Virus record (IMG/VR): IMGVR_UViG_3300027858_000004 | Span: 62,001-126,000 of that record | Length of the DNA: 64,000 nucleotides | Strand: one strand, 5' to 3' | DNA from: a virus | In this document: in pieces, positions 1 through 8,700 of the stretch | How positions within the stretch are numbered: the first letter of the stretch is position 1 | Layout: each line of letters begins with the position of its first letter | Made by a program: the position numbers and the translations under genes | Notes under the pieces: generated by a model | Database searches by the model: none | What the model was told of the DNA's origin: nothing | Seen by the model: the letters and a program-made list of their open reading frames with translations, nothing else

Positions 1-18
1 AATCGGAGGAATTAAACA

Positions 19-546
19 ATGACAAAAGCTATGGAACTAAGTGTTGACTATGATGGATACTATGGTGGAAGTGTTAATGAAATTTTATTATTGCCATTAG
101 ATATTAATGGAGTTCTATTTGAAGAATTAGAAGAAAAGACCTATGACAGAGCAGTTTATTTAGGTGAAATTGAAGGCAAGCACAGTGAAGTTTATGGAGA
201 TTTGACAGTGCGCTTTGTTGATTTGGATACTCTGCCTGTTCGAGAGGTTTCAGAGTTAATTAAAGCATCAGATTTTGGTGAGTTTGAGGGATTCTTTGAA
301 CGGATTGAAGGTGACTTCCAAGATGATGAAGATGAGTACAACATAGAAAAAGTAAAAGAATTGCTTAACTCTTATAATGTAAAACTTGAAAAATACATGA
401 TTAAAACATCATTTGTTAACTATGAGTTCATCGAACAATTGAAAGAGAAGTATGTGCAAAAGTTTAAGAATGTCACTGTTCTGGATGATGATTATGATTT
501 AGTAGTTAAACTACTTAATGAAAACAATATTAAATACTTTGATTGA
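19..546 (+). CDS. hypothetical protein, 175 aa, acidic
   Basis: I do not recognise this protein. It is rich in Asp and Glu, with acidic stretches around residues 100-107 (DDEDEY) and 154-158, has no signal peptide or membrane segment, and looks soluble. The ATG is preceded by a clear GGAGG seven bases upstream, so the gene is complete although it begins close to the window edge. It is followed 13 bases later by an MBL-fold gene, probably in one operon. Confidence 0.75.
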   Translation: MTKAMELSVDYDGYYGGSVNEILLLPLDINGVLFEELEEKTYDRAVYLGEIEGKHSEVYGDLTVRFVDLDTLPVREVSELIKASDFGEFEGFFERIEGDFQDDEDEYNIEKVKELLNSYNVKLEKYMIKTSFVNYEFIEQLKEKYVQKFKNVTVLDDDYDLVVKLLNENNIKYFD

Positions 547-559
547 TGGGGGAAATTAA

Positions 560-1300
560 ATGTTAAAGTTTATAGGTTCTGGAAGTGCATTCAATACAAA
601 ATTAGGTAATAATTCTGCCTATTACAAAGAAGGAAATCAAATGCTACTAATCGACTGTGGCAGCAATATCTTTCATCGAATTAAAGAGGGCAACCTATTA
701 GAAGGGATAGAGAATATTCACATTTTGATTACTCATACACATGCTGACCATGTGGGCTCATTGGCAGACTTAATTCTATACACATATTACTCTCATGGTG
801 AGTTTGCTAAGTCAAAAGTGGTTGTGCACTCGCTTCTGTCCACAGGTGTCAAAGAAGTATTGAGATTAAACGGTGTAGTCGAGAATATTCATTATGAATA
901 TGCAACTTTACGATTTGATACAATCACAACTATTCCGTCATTAAGAGTTACAATAATTAACTGTTACGAGACTTCGCATGTAAATGAATTAAAATCGTTT
1001 GCATTTGATTTAACTATCAAAGGAAAAGGAGTGTATTATTCTGGAGATGCTAATGAAATAAATAAGGAAGTATTAGAAGCAATTAATAACAATTTCTTTG
1101 ATTATGCCTATATTGATACTTGTAAAGCTGATTACGAAGGTAATGTACATCTATCATTAAGAGAGTTATCTGAGCTAATTAAGCCAGAAGCACGTAATCA
1201 AGTGTGGTGTATGCATTTAGATGAAGGGTTTAATAGAAAAGAAGCCGAAGATTTAGGGTTTAACGTTGTCACTAATGTTAAGGGAGATGAACACTATTAA
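560..1300 (+). CDS. MBL-fold metal-dependent hydrolase, RNase Z-like; candidate Apyc1-type anti-Pycsar phosphodiesterase
   Basis: The protein has 246 residues. The sequence shows the metal-binding signature HTHADH at about residues 59-64, a later TSH, an SGDA motif near residue 159, and a late MHLD His near residue 218. These are the ligands of RNase Z-like metallo-beta-lactamase hydrolases binding two metals. Such enzymes cleave phosphodiester bonds. In phages this size and architecture matches the Apyc1 family, which degrades cyclic CMP and cyclic UMP and so blocks Pycsar immunity. The fold and the metal site are seen in the sequence; the anti-Pycsar role is inference. The start is ATG after GGGGG. 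A host-type RNase Z or a generic beta-lactamase-fold enzyme is the alternative. Confidence 0.8.
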   Translation: MLKFIGSGSAFNTKLGNNSAYYKEGNQMLLIDCGSNIFHRIKEGNLLEGIENIHILITHTHADHVGSLADLILYTYYSHGEFAKSKVVVHSLLSTGVKEVLRLNGVVENIHYEYATLRFDTITTIPSLRVTIINCYETSHVNELKSFAFDLTIKGKGVYYSGDANEINKEVLEAINNNFFDYAYIDTCKADYEGNVHLSLRELSELIKPEARNQVWCMHLDEGFNRKEAEDLGFNVVTNVKGDEHY

Positions 1301-1760
1301 ATACAAAGTGTATGACGACAGAGAAGAAGGAACTTTATTTGAAGGAAACGAAGATGAATGCATGTTTTGGATGAATGAGAATTATCCAGAGGATAATGAA
1401 GAATTTGAGCACATATGGATGATAGGTGAAGAAGATAAACCTCTAATCACCACCAAAGGGATTGAGCGATTAGAAGAGTATAAATTCTATGAAATACATG
1501 ACCCATATTTTGCACTAATTAAAGCAAATAATGAAGAGGATGCAGTTAACCAATACATTAAAGTGGTTGCTGGAAACGTAGAAGATACTGTTGAGCTAAT
1601 GGAAGAAATAAAAGAAGTTGATTTAACTGATACACTAATAAAATACGTTCACTCATTCTACCAACCTGCTATAGAAATTTATGAAACAATTGAAGAATAT
1701 CTTGAGTTTTTACTCAAAGAAGAATCAAACGTTCTGTTAGTTGATGGAAGTTTATTATAA
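1266..1760 (+). CDS. hypothetical acidic protein, about 164 aa
   Basis: I do not recognise this protein. It is acidic, rich in Glu, Asp, Tyr and Trp, and without membrane segments. It overlaps the end of the MBL-fold gene. The start is uncertain: TTG at 1266 has an AGGG seven bases upstream, ATG at 1275 has a poor ribosome site, and ATG at 1287 directly abuts AGGGAG with no spacing. Translational coupling to the upstream gene is likely. Confidence 0.65.
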   Translation: MSLMLREMNTIKYKVYDDREEGTLFEGNEDECMFWMNENYPEDNEEFEHIWMIGEEDKPLITTKGIERLEEYKFYEIHDPYFALIKANNEEDAVNQYIKVVAGNVEDTVELMEEIKEVDLTDTLIKYVHSFYQPAIEIYETIEEYLEFLLKEESNVLLVDGSLL

Positions 1761-1858
1761 TGTGGATTATAGAGCTATTGGTATATGGATTTGAAATTAT
1801 TTCATTTCTATTTGAATCAAAGAACGAACGAAATAAGAAGAAAAATAAAAGAAAATAG
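1760..1858 (+). CDS. small membrane-like protein, 32 aa
   Basis: This is a short ORF whose ATG shares one base with the preceding stop codon. It encodes a hydrophobic N-terminal half (WIIELLVYGFEIISFLF) followed by a strongly basic, Lys-rich tail. The layout fits a one-pass membrane peptide with a cytoplasmic positive tail. The overlap and the lack of any other gene in this gap support it, but it is short. Confidence 0.45.
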   Translation: MWIIELLVYGFEIISFLFESKNERNKKKNKRK

Positions 1859-1869
1859 GAGATGAATAA

Positions 1870-2286
1870 ATGTTAGTTTTCACAATTATTATGATAGTTA
1901 TGTATAGCATGTTACTGATTGGAACCACTGCTTTTGGAAGTATTCAAAAAGATGAAGATGAATTGAAAAAGGCTGATGACTCAGAGCAGTTTGCATATGT
2001 AGGAATAGGATGTACTTGGGTTATCCTTGTTTTTAGTTATTTATTGACATATATAATTTACTTATTTAATGCTTTAAATGTAGATTCACTATTAATTCCT
2101 ACTTTTATTATGTTGACTCTATTTATTTTCAACGCTGTAAAAGGAGCTATTAGGTCAGCTCAAAACAAAGCTAATAATATTAAACCGAAAATTAAAGATA
2201 AGGCAACTCCATATTCAATGTCAATGCGTGTTTTAACTTATATTTACTTTATCTACATGTTATTTATCTTGATTGTGGGGTCTTAA
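1870..2286 (+). CDS. membrane protein, 138 aa, three predicted transmembrane segments
   Basis: Hydrophobic segments lie at about residues 1-22, 43-90 (probably two passes) and 118-136, separated by a charged loop (DEDELKKADDSEQ). No family is recognised. The ATG follows AGGAG in the end of the preceding small ORF. Its position in an early operon suggests a host-modifying membrane protein, which is inference only. Confidence 0.7.
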   Translation: MLVFTIIMIVMYSMLLIGTTAFGSIQKDEDELKKADDSEQFAYVGIGCTWVILVFSYLLTYIIYLFNALNVDSLLIPTFIMLTLFIFNAVKGAIRSAQNKANNIKPKIKDKATPYSMSMRVLTYIYFIYMLFILIVGS

Positions 2287-2287
2287 T

Positions 2288-2713
2288 ATGAAGATTACAG
2301 TTGAGTTGGATAGATTCACATTGAATAGAGACATATTGTATAAAGATTTTGAAAAGGCATTAGCAAAAGTTGCCAAAGAGAAAGCTGAAAAGTTGAAACA
2401 GCTACTAGAACTATCTATTGAAATGGGAACATTGATTACTCTTACAGATGAGCAACTGCGAGGATTAGGGAAGACGACAGCAATTATTGAAACAGCAAAC
2501 GAATTGAATGCGGTAGTCGTAGTGACGAGTTCTTCATATCATTCAGCACATGGATGGAAAATAAAAAATTTAGCAGTAATTTCCAACGTTGAAAGTTGCA
2601 GAGGTCTTCGCTTGGGGAGTGATTTCATCGTAGATGAGGGTGTAGATGATGAAATTATTAAAGAGTTAATTAGAAATGGAAACAAATTATTAGGTGGATT
2701 TAAGAGACTATAA
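2288..2713 (+). CDS. minimal P-loop NTPase-like protein, 141 aa
   Basis: A Walker A-like segment GLGKTT lies at about residues 60-65, preceded by Arg. A hydrophobic strand follows (NAVVVVTSS), and a Walker B-like FIVDEG lies near residues 113-118. The N-terminal 55 residues are helical and Lys/Glu-rich. The arrangement resembles the N-terminal core of a terminase- or helicase-like ATPase but stops after the Walker B strand, much shorter than any full ATPase. The ATG at 2288 begins two bases after the previous stop. The motifs are seen; ATP binding is inferred, and hydrolysis may need a partner. Confidence 0.7.
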   Translation: MKITVELDRFTLNRDILYKDFEKALAKVAKEKAEKLKQLLELSIEMGTLITLTDEQLRGLGKTTAIIETANELNAVVVVTSSSYHSAHGWKIKNLAVISNVESCRGLRLGSDFIVDEGVDDEIIKELIRNGNKLLGGFKRL

Positions 2714-2731
2714 AACAAGAGGAGAATGAAA

Positions 2732-2965
2732 ATGAGAGAAGCAATAGAAAAAATAGAATTTCAAATAGAGCTTATTCGCAAGGCAAAAAAACATTTTAAT
2801 ATTCAAGATAGAGAGTATTTAGAGTTTACAACTATTCAACAGAATTATATGCAAGCCATCAAAAGCATAGTTGAATTGAAAGATAGAGAAGAAAGACTGT
2901 GGAAGATAGTAGACCGTAAGCGCTCTCTTGAACCAGTTTCTACAGATAGTGCAGAAGGGTTTTGA
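2732..2965 (+). CDS. hypothetical protein, 77 aa, helical
   Basis: This is a Glu/Lys/Arg-rich protein predicted to be largely alpha-helical, with no family recognised. Two ATG codons are possible; the one at 2732 has ideal spacing from AGAGGAG and is preferred over 2726. Its end overlaps the TTG start of the next gene. Confidence 0.65.
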   Translation: MREAIEKIEFQIELIRKAKKHFNIQDREYLEFTTIQQNYMQAIKSIVELKDREERLWKIVDRKRSLEPVSTDSAEGF

Positions 2966-3186
2966 TTATCATCAATAAGCAGAGATATGATATAGATTAT
3001 TCCAAATTATTATGGCAATCTGATTGGATGTATTCAGAAGTAATCGATGACACCATAAGTGATGAAGAAGACTTTGTGGTTGGATGCTATTCTTCATCAG
3101 AAATCCCTGAGATAAGTATGTATATTGACATGGAGCGCAACAAAGTTTTAGAAGTATGGACTTCCTATGAAGAGGATGAGAATTAA
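2962..3186 (+). CDS. hypothetical protein, 74 aa
   Basis: This is an acidic small protein with a TTG start overlapping the previous stop codon, which implies translational coupling. No domain is recognised. It is followed directly by the DUF1273 gene without a gap. Confidence 0.55.
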   Translation: MIIINKQRYDIDYSKLLWQSDWMYSEVIDDTISDEEDFVVGCYSSSEIPEISMYIDMERNKVLEVWTSYEEDEN

Positions 3187-3690
3187 ATGAACACTGAAAC
3201 ATCTTGCTGTTTTACTGGTCACAGACCTGAAAAGCTACCTAATGGATACAACATGCTTGGAGAAGAAAACTTTAACATGCTCATGAAACTAAAGGAAATA
3301 ATCATAGACCATATTGAGAATAAAAATATAGATACTTTTATAACTGGCATGGCATTAGGAATTGATACTTGGGCAGCATTTATAATATTGAAGTTAAAAC
3401 AAACTTATCCTCATATTAAACTTGTAGCTGCCGTTCCTTGTGCTAACCACAGTATCAAATGGAATCAAGAATCTAGAGACATTCATCAACAGATTCTTGA
3501 TAAGTGTGATACAGTTCACTATGTTTCTGAAGAGCCTTATACACACTGGTGTATGCAAGATAGAAATAAATGGATGGTTGACAACTCTAAATATACCATA
3601 GCAGTTTGGGATGGCACTAAGGGTGGAACAGCGAACTGTGTTAATTATGCTAAGAAGAAAAATAAAGAGATAAGTATTTTACATCCATAG
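3187..3690 (+). CDS. DUF1273 / SLOG-fold (YpsA/YoqJ-like) protein
   Basis: The protein has 167 residues. The N-terminus CCFTGHRPEKL is the family hallmark, followed by GMALGIDTWAA (Gly-rich nucleotide-binding loop) near residues 55-65 and by DGTKGGTANCVNYA near residues 140-153. This is the Rossmann-like SLOG fold seen in B. subtilis YpsA and SPbeta YoqJ. SLOG domains bind nucleotide-derived ligands, and in Thoeris ThsA the SLOG domain senses an NAD-derived signal. The role of the phage copies is not established. It lies between small genes upstream of recJ. Confidence 0.88.
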   Translation: MNTETSCCFTGHRPEKLPNGYNMLGEENFNMLMKLKEIIIDHIENKNIDTFITGMALGIDTWAAFIILKLKQTYPHIKLVAAVPCANHSIKWNQESRDIHQQILDKCDTVHYVSEEPYTHWCMQDRNKWMVDNSKYTIAVWDGTKGGTANCVNYAKKKNKEISILHP

Positions 3691-3702
3691 GAGGATAAGA
3701 GA

Positions 3703-3894
3703 ATGCAAGGTAGACTTTGGGATATGACAGAAAGATTTAATGAAGGGCAAAAAGGTAAGAAAAATGATGGGAAAGTGTTGACAATTAGCAATGTACCTAA
3801 GCACATTGGTAACTTGAGCAATGAAGAATTGGACATTCAGTTCAATGAAATAAAAACAGGAACACGAAAAGATGGAGCTAGTTTTATAGAATAG
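3703..3894 (+). CDS. hypothetical protein, 63 aa
   Basis: This is a soluble, polar small protein of no recognised family. ATG is preceded by AGGAGG (3690-3695) with good spacing. It sits directly before recJ in the same operon. Confidence 0.7.
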   Translation: MQGRLWDMTERFNEGQKGKKNDGKVLTISNVPKHIGNLSNEELDIQFNEIKTGTRKDGASFIE

Positions 3895-3904
3895 GAGTGA
3901 TTCA

Positions 3905-5620
3905 GTGATTTACACATTAAAAGGTGAGAATGATATATTCAATCCTCTAGAGCAAGTATTAAAGAATCGTGAAATTAAAGACATACAAAAATTCCTGAAT
4001 CCTAGTATAAACGATTTAATCCCATATAATGCACTAAGAAACATGGATAAGGCTATTTATTTACTCTTAAGACACATTAGAGACAATAGTGTCATAGGTG
4101 TTCTAGTAGACCCAGATGCCGATGGAATCAGTAGTTCAGCAAGCTTCGTGTCATATATTAAAAAAGCGTTTCCTGAAATTGAATTAATATTCTACATGCA
4201 CTCAGGAAAACAGCATGGTTTAACTACTGAGATAGTAGAGCAGATTCATGAAACTCAACCAGACTTATTAGTTATTCCAGATGCTGGTTCCAACGATTAT
4301 GAGCAACTTGAAGAACTAAATAAATACCTAGACCTTTTAATTCTTGACCACCATGAATCAGAAAAAGAATCGGAACATGCAATTGTAGTTAATAACCAAC
4401 TGTCTCCTGAGTATGAAAATAAGAGTCTATCAGGTGTTGGTATTGTTTATAAGTTTTTAAAAGCATTAGATGACAAACTAGAATTAGACTATGCAGATGA
4501 ATATTTAGATTTGGTTGCGCTAGGAAACGTTGGAGATGTTATGAGACTAGATGTTCCTGAGACTAGATATTTGGTTTATGAAGGTCTTAAAAACATTAAG
4601 AATGAGTTTCTATTAAACCTAATAGCGAAAAATGCTAAGGACGTAAAAGAAATAACACCGAAAGTATTAAGCTTTAAGATTATTCCTCAGATAAATGCGA
4701 TGATTCGTGTGGGAGACGCAGAACAAAAGCTAGATGTATTTAGAGCTATGGTTGGAGAGCAAGAAGAGTTCTTTAATACTCGCACGAAGAAGACTGAAAC
4801 ATTGCCACAGAAAGCAGCTAGACTTTGTACTAATGCCTACGCTAAGCAAAGACGAGTGAGAGACAAGTGGACTGAGATAATCAAACTACAGATTGAAGAA
4901 CAAGAGCTTGATAAGAATGCTTTCATTGTGTTAAACGTTGATAACTTTGATAAAGAGCTTTCAGGATACATTGCTTCCAACCTCACAGGAATTTATAAAA
5001 AACCTGTTTTATTAATGAGTTGGAACGAAGAGTCTAAGTCCTATACTGGAAGCCTACGTGGATATGAAACAGTAATACGTGATTCTAAGTCATTCCTTAA
5101 TTCATTGGAAGCATTTGAATTTGTTAGTGGACATGCTAATGCGGCTGGTTTCTCAATTAAGAAAGATGAACTAGAAAAACTACCTGATTTAATTAATGAA
5201 AAAATGGAATATACGAATGCCGATTCAGAGCCAACAGAAGTTGACTTTGTGCTAACTGAAAAAGGTTTGACTTTAAACCTTATAAACGATATAATTAAAT
5301 ACGAAGGACTTTGGGGATTCGGGGCATCAGAACCATTGTTTGCTGTAAAAGATATAGAGGTAGACGTTTCTAAAATTATTATTAATAAGCTAACTGGTAG
5401 ATTTATGCTAAATGGAATAGAGTTCATTCAGTTCCAATTAAATGATAATCTAGTGGAGTTGGCAGGTCAGAATAAGATTGCAACATGTGATTTTGTTGGG
5501 AAAGTCAATGTGAACAATTGGCTAGGAAAGGTAACATCCCAGTTCATAATAGAAGCTGTTGATATTAAAGAAACGAAAGATAACGACCTTACATTTGATT
5601 TGTTTGACTTGTTTGGATAA
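3905..5620 (+). CDS. recJ: RecJ-like single-strand DNA exonuclease (SPbeta YorK-like)
   Basis: The 571-residue protein carries the DHH-family signature: DPDADGISS near residue 62-70, DAGSND near 122, and LILDHHE near residues 146-152, followed by NN and the GVGIVYKFL segment. The C-terminal DHHA1 part includes SGHANAAGFSI (GGHxxAAG-like) near residues 405-415. RecJ degrades single-stranded DNA 5' to 3' with Mn2+ or Mg2+ and acts in recombination and replication repair. GTG at 3905 is used, preceded by AGGAGTG. The polymerase gene follows, the same order as yorK-yorL in SPbeta. Confidence 0.92.
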   Translation: MIYTLKGENDIFNPLEQVLKNREIKDIQKFLNPSINDLIPYNALRNMDKAIYLLLRHIRDNSVIGVLVDPDADGISSSASFVSYIKKAFPEIELIFYMHSGKQHGLTTEIVEQIHETQPDLLVIPDAGSNDYEQLEELNKYLDLLILDHHESEKESEHAIVVNNQLSPEYENKSLSGVGIVYKFLKALDDKLELDYADEYLDLVALGNVGDVMRLDVPETRYLVYEGLKNIKNEFLLNLIAKNAKDVKEITPKVLSFKIIPQINAMIRVGDAEQKLDVFRAMVGEQEEFFNTRTKKTETLPQKAARLCTNAYAKQRRVRDKWTEIIKLQIEEQELDKNAFIVLNVDNFDKELSGYIASNLTGIYKKPVLLMSWNEESKSYTGSLRGYETVIRDSKSFLNSLEAFEFVSGHANAAGFSIKKDELEKLPDLINEKMEYTNADSEPTEVDFVLTEKGLTLNLINDIIKYEGLWGFGASEPLFAVKDIEVDVSKIIINKLTGRFMLNGIEFIQFQLNDNLVELAGQNKIATCDFVGKVNVNNWLGKVTSQFIIEAVDIKETKDNDLTFDLFDLFG

Positions 5621-5642
5621 AGTTATAAGTTATGTATTGACA
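5621..5642 (+). repeat. SPBRE-like element 1 (promoter type)
   Basis: One copy of the recurring motif near TTATAAACTATTTATTGACA, here AAGTTATGTATTGACA at its end. Its last six bases are the -35 box of the dnaE promoter, so a protein bound here would block RNA polymerase. Confidence 0.7.
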
Positions 5643-5665
5643 AATGTAATATAACGTGATAAGAT
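5637..5665 (+). promoter_or_regulatory. promoter of the DnaE-like polymerase gene
   Basis: TTGACA (5637-5642), a 17-base spacer and TAAGAT (5660-5665) form a sigma-A type promoter. TGA just before the -10 box makes it an extended -10 (TGn). Transcription should start near 5672. Confidence 0.75.
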
Positions 5666-5699
5666 AGTGGTTGTAGAGATAATCTGCAACCACTTTTTC
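5666..5699 (+). terminator. intrinsic terminator overlapping the dnaE promoter
   Basis: Left arm 5666-5677 pairs with 5683-5694 (12 base pairs with one G-U), loop GATAA, followed by TTTTT. The left arm starts before the expected start point of the promoter at 5637-5665. A transcript arriving from recJ would form the full hairpin, while one started at this promoter would lack the outer arm. Confidence 0.75.
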
Positions 5700-5726
5700 T
5701 ATTATAAAATAAAAGGAGGTAATTGT

Positions 5727-8700
5727 TTGTGTAAATCAACAAGACATGAGTTTCACTCTCATTCACCATTCAGTAACATTAGGTTGCTCGATGCCATATC
5801 AACAATAGAAGACCTGATTCAGAAGTCTGCTGATATGGGATTAAAGGGAATTGCAATCACTGACCATGAGACTGTGGCAGCTCACGTTAAAGCAATTCAA
5901 AAAGTAAGAGAGTTGAAAGAGAAAAAGAAGATACCTCAAGATTTCAAATTAACTCTTGGGAATGAAATCTATCTAGTTAACTCAATGGAAGAGGTTCAAG
6001 ATAACTATGAATCAGGAGTTACTAAGTTTCCACACTTTCTGCTGTTAGCTAAAGATATTGAAGCGCATGAGATGTTACGAGGTCTTTCAAGCCAAGCATG
6101 GAGTCAATCTTTCTATACTGGGGCAATGGAGCGTGTACCAACCACTAAAGCACAGTTAGAAGAGGCTATTAGAAGCAATCCTAATAAGTTGGTTGGTAGC
6201 TCAGCGTGTCTAGGTTCAGAATCAAGTATTCACATTCTAAATGGTGACTTCGACAAAGCAAAAGATTTCCTGAAATGGTGTTCTAATCTATTTGGAAAAG
6301 GAAACTTCTTCTTAGAAATGCAACCAGCAATTGGTGGAGAGCAACGTATCGTCAATGAAAAGTTAATTGAGTTTTCTAATGAACTAGGTATTGACTTAAT
6401 AATTACTTCGGATGTTCACTATTTACGACCTGAAGATGCAGACATACACTCTTCATATCTTAACTCAAAAGGTGGGGAACGAGAAGTAGCAGAGTTCTAC
6501 TCAAACACTTACCTTCATACAAACGAGGAAATATATGAAAAACTAAGCTATATAGATGAATCAATTATTACCAAGGCATTAGAAAACACCCTAAAGATTG
6601 GTGAAATGATTGAAGAATACACTATTGAAGCGGATATAGTTATTCCTAAGATTACATTGCCAGAATTCACTTTAAGACATTTATTTAAAAAAGGTTATAA
6701 ACGATATAATTACATTTATGAAATGGCGCATAGTGAAAATGAACAGGATAGATATTTAATCCACTTAATTGAGGAAGGATTTCTAGAATATATTCCATAC
6801 CAATCAGTTAGTCAAGAGTATTTCCATACTATGATGGCTAGGATTAATATTGAGCTGGAACAACTTTGGGAAATATCCAAGGTACTAAATCAAGCTATGT
6901 CAGCTTATTACGTTACAGTTGCTAAGATTGTTGACCTAATGTGGGGAGATGACTGTGGTGAAGATAGTAAAACAGAAGGCTCATTAGTTGGTAGTGGACG
7001 TGGTAGTGCTGTAGCGTTCTTTATTAACTATCTAACTGGTATCACACAAGTTAATCCATTAGTATACGGGATTGAAGTCCCATACTGGAGACATTTAAGT
7101 AAAGATATGCCTAGCATTAGCGCACTAGATGTAGACGTTGATATCAATGGAACCAAGAAACACTATATCTTTGAGCGAATGAAGAGGTTTTTCGGTGAAG
7201 ATAGGTTCCTACAAGTTTGTACATTTGGTACTGAGGGTTCTAAATCAGCCATTCAAACAGCTTGTCGAGGTCTTGGGTATGATACAGACATAGCACAATA
7301 TATTAGTTCTCTTATTCCTTTTGAAAGAGGGGCAAACTGGAGCATTAAAGATTGTCTATATGGTGATGTAGAGGAAGACAGAAAGCCTGTAAGAGAGTTT
7401 ATTAAAGAAATAGAACAATATCCGAAGTTGAAAGAAACTGCTTTGAAAATTGAAGGTCTAGTTAATAAGCGCTCTGTTCATGCTGGTGGAGTTTTAATTA
7501 TGAATGATTCATATGTGAAAACAAATGCCATGATGAAGTCTCCTAAAGGGGTTATGACCACTCAGTTTAATCTTGATGACTCGCAAGCACTAGGAAATAT
7601 TAAATATGATATTTTAACTATCGAAGCGATGGAGAAAATTCAAACAACAATGGATTTATTACTTAAAGAGAAAGAAATGATTTGGCAAGGGACACTGAGA
7701 AAAACATTCAATAAGTACTTGCATCCAGAGATTATTGATAAAGAGAATCCAAAACTATTCGAAATGGCTAGTAGTGGAACAATTCCAGACCTATTCCAGT
7801 TCTCCACAGCAATTGGTCACAGTACGATTAAGAAAGTACAACCAAAAAATCTAATTGAAATGGTCGCTACCAACTCATTAATGAGACTGCAATCAGAAGG
7901 TATGGAACAGCCTATTGACACTTTCATTCGATTTAAGAATGACATTTCACTTTGGTATGATGAAATGCGTAAGTGGGGATTAGATGAAAATGAAGTTAAA
8001 ATAATGGAAGAACATCTCCTTCCATTAAATGGTGTTGCAGATACACAGGAATCAGTAATGCTAATGGCAATGGATAAGAGGGTCGCAAGTTTTAATGTTA
8101 AGGAATCAACAACCCTACGCAAAAGTATTGCCAAAAAGAATAAAGAGATAGCAATTACAGCTAGAGATATTCTAATGGAAAAAGGTTTTGCGCAAGGAAC
8201 TAGCGAGGCACTACTCGATTACGTTTGGTATCAAATAAGTCGAATGTTATCTTATGCTTTCAGCTCTCCACACACATTGGCATATAGTTTAATTGCTATG
8301 GAACAGCTTAATCTCAATATGAATTACAATCCTTTATACTGGAACACTGCTGTCTTAACAGTTAACTCAGGCTCTCAGGAAGTAGAAGAGGGAGAGAAGA
8401 AGAAAACAACCAAGTACGGTAAGACAGCATCAGCAATAGGTAAAATGAAGAGCTTCGGTGTCAATGTTTCTCTACCTTTAATCAACTCAGCAGGATTTGG
8501 ATTTGAAACTGATATTAAAAACAATAGAATCATATTCAGTTTAAAAGGTATCGTTGGAGTTGGTGATGATGCAGTATACGAAATTATCAACAATAGACCA
8601 TACACTTCATTCGATGATTTCTATGATAGACTTTATTTAACTAAAAAGGTTCAAAAGAAACACATTATTAAACTAGTTAAAGCAGGAGCGTTTGACGAGT

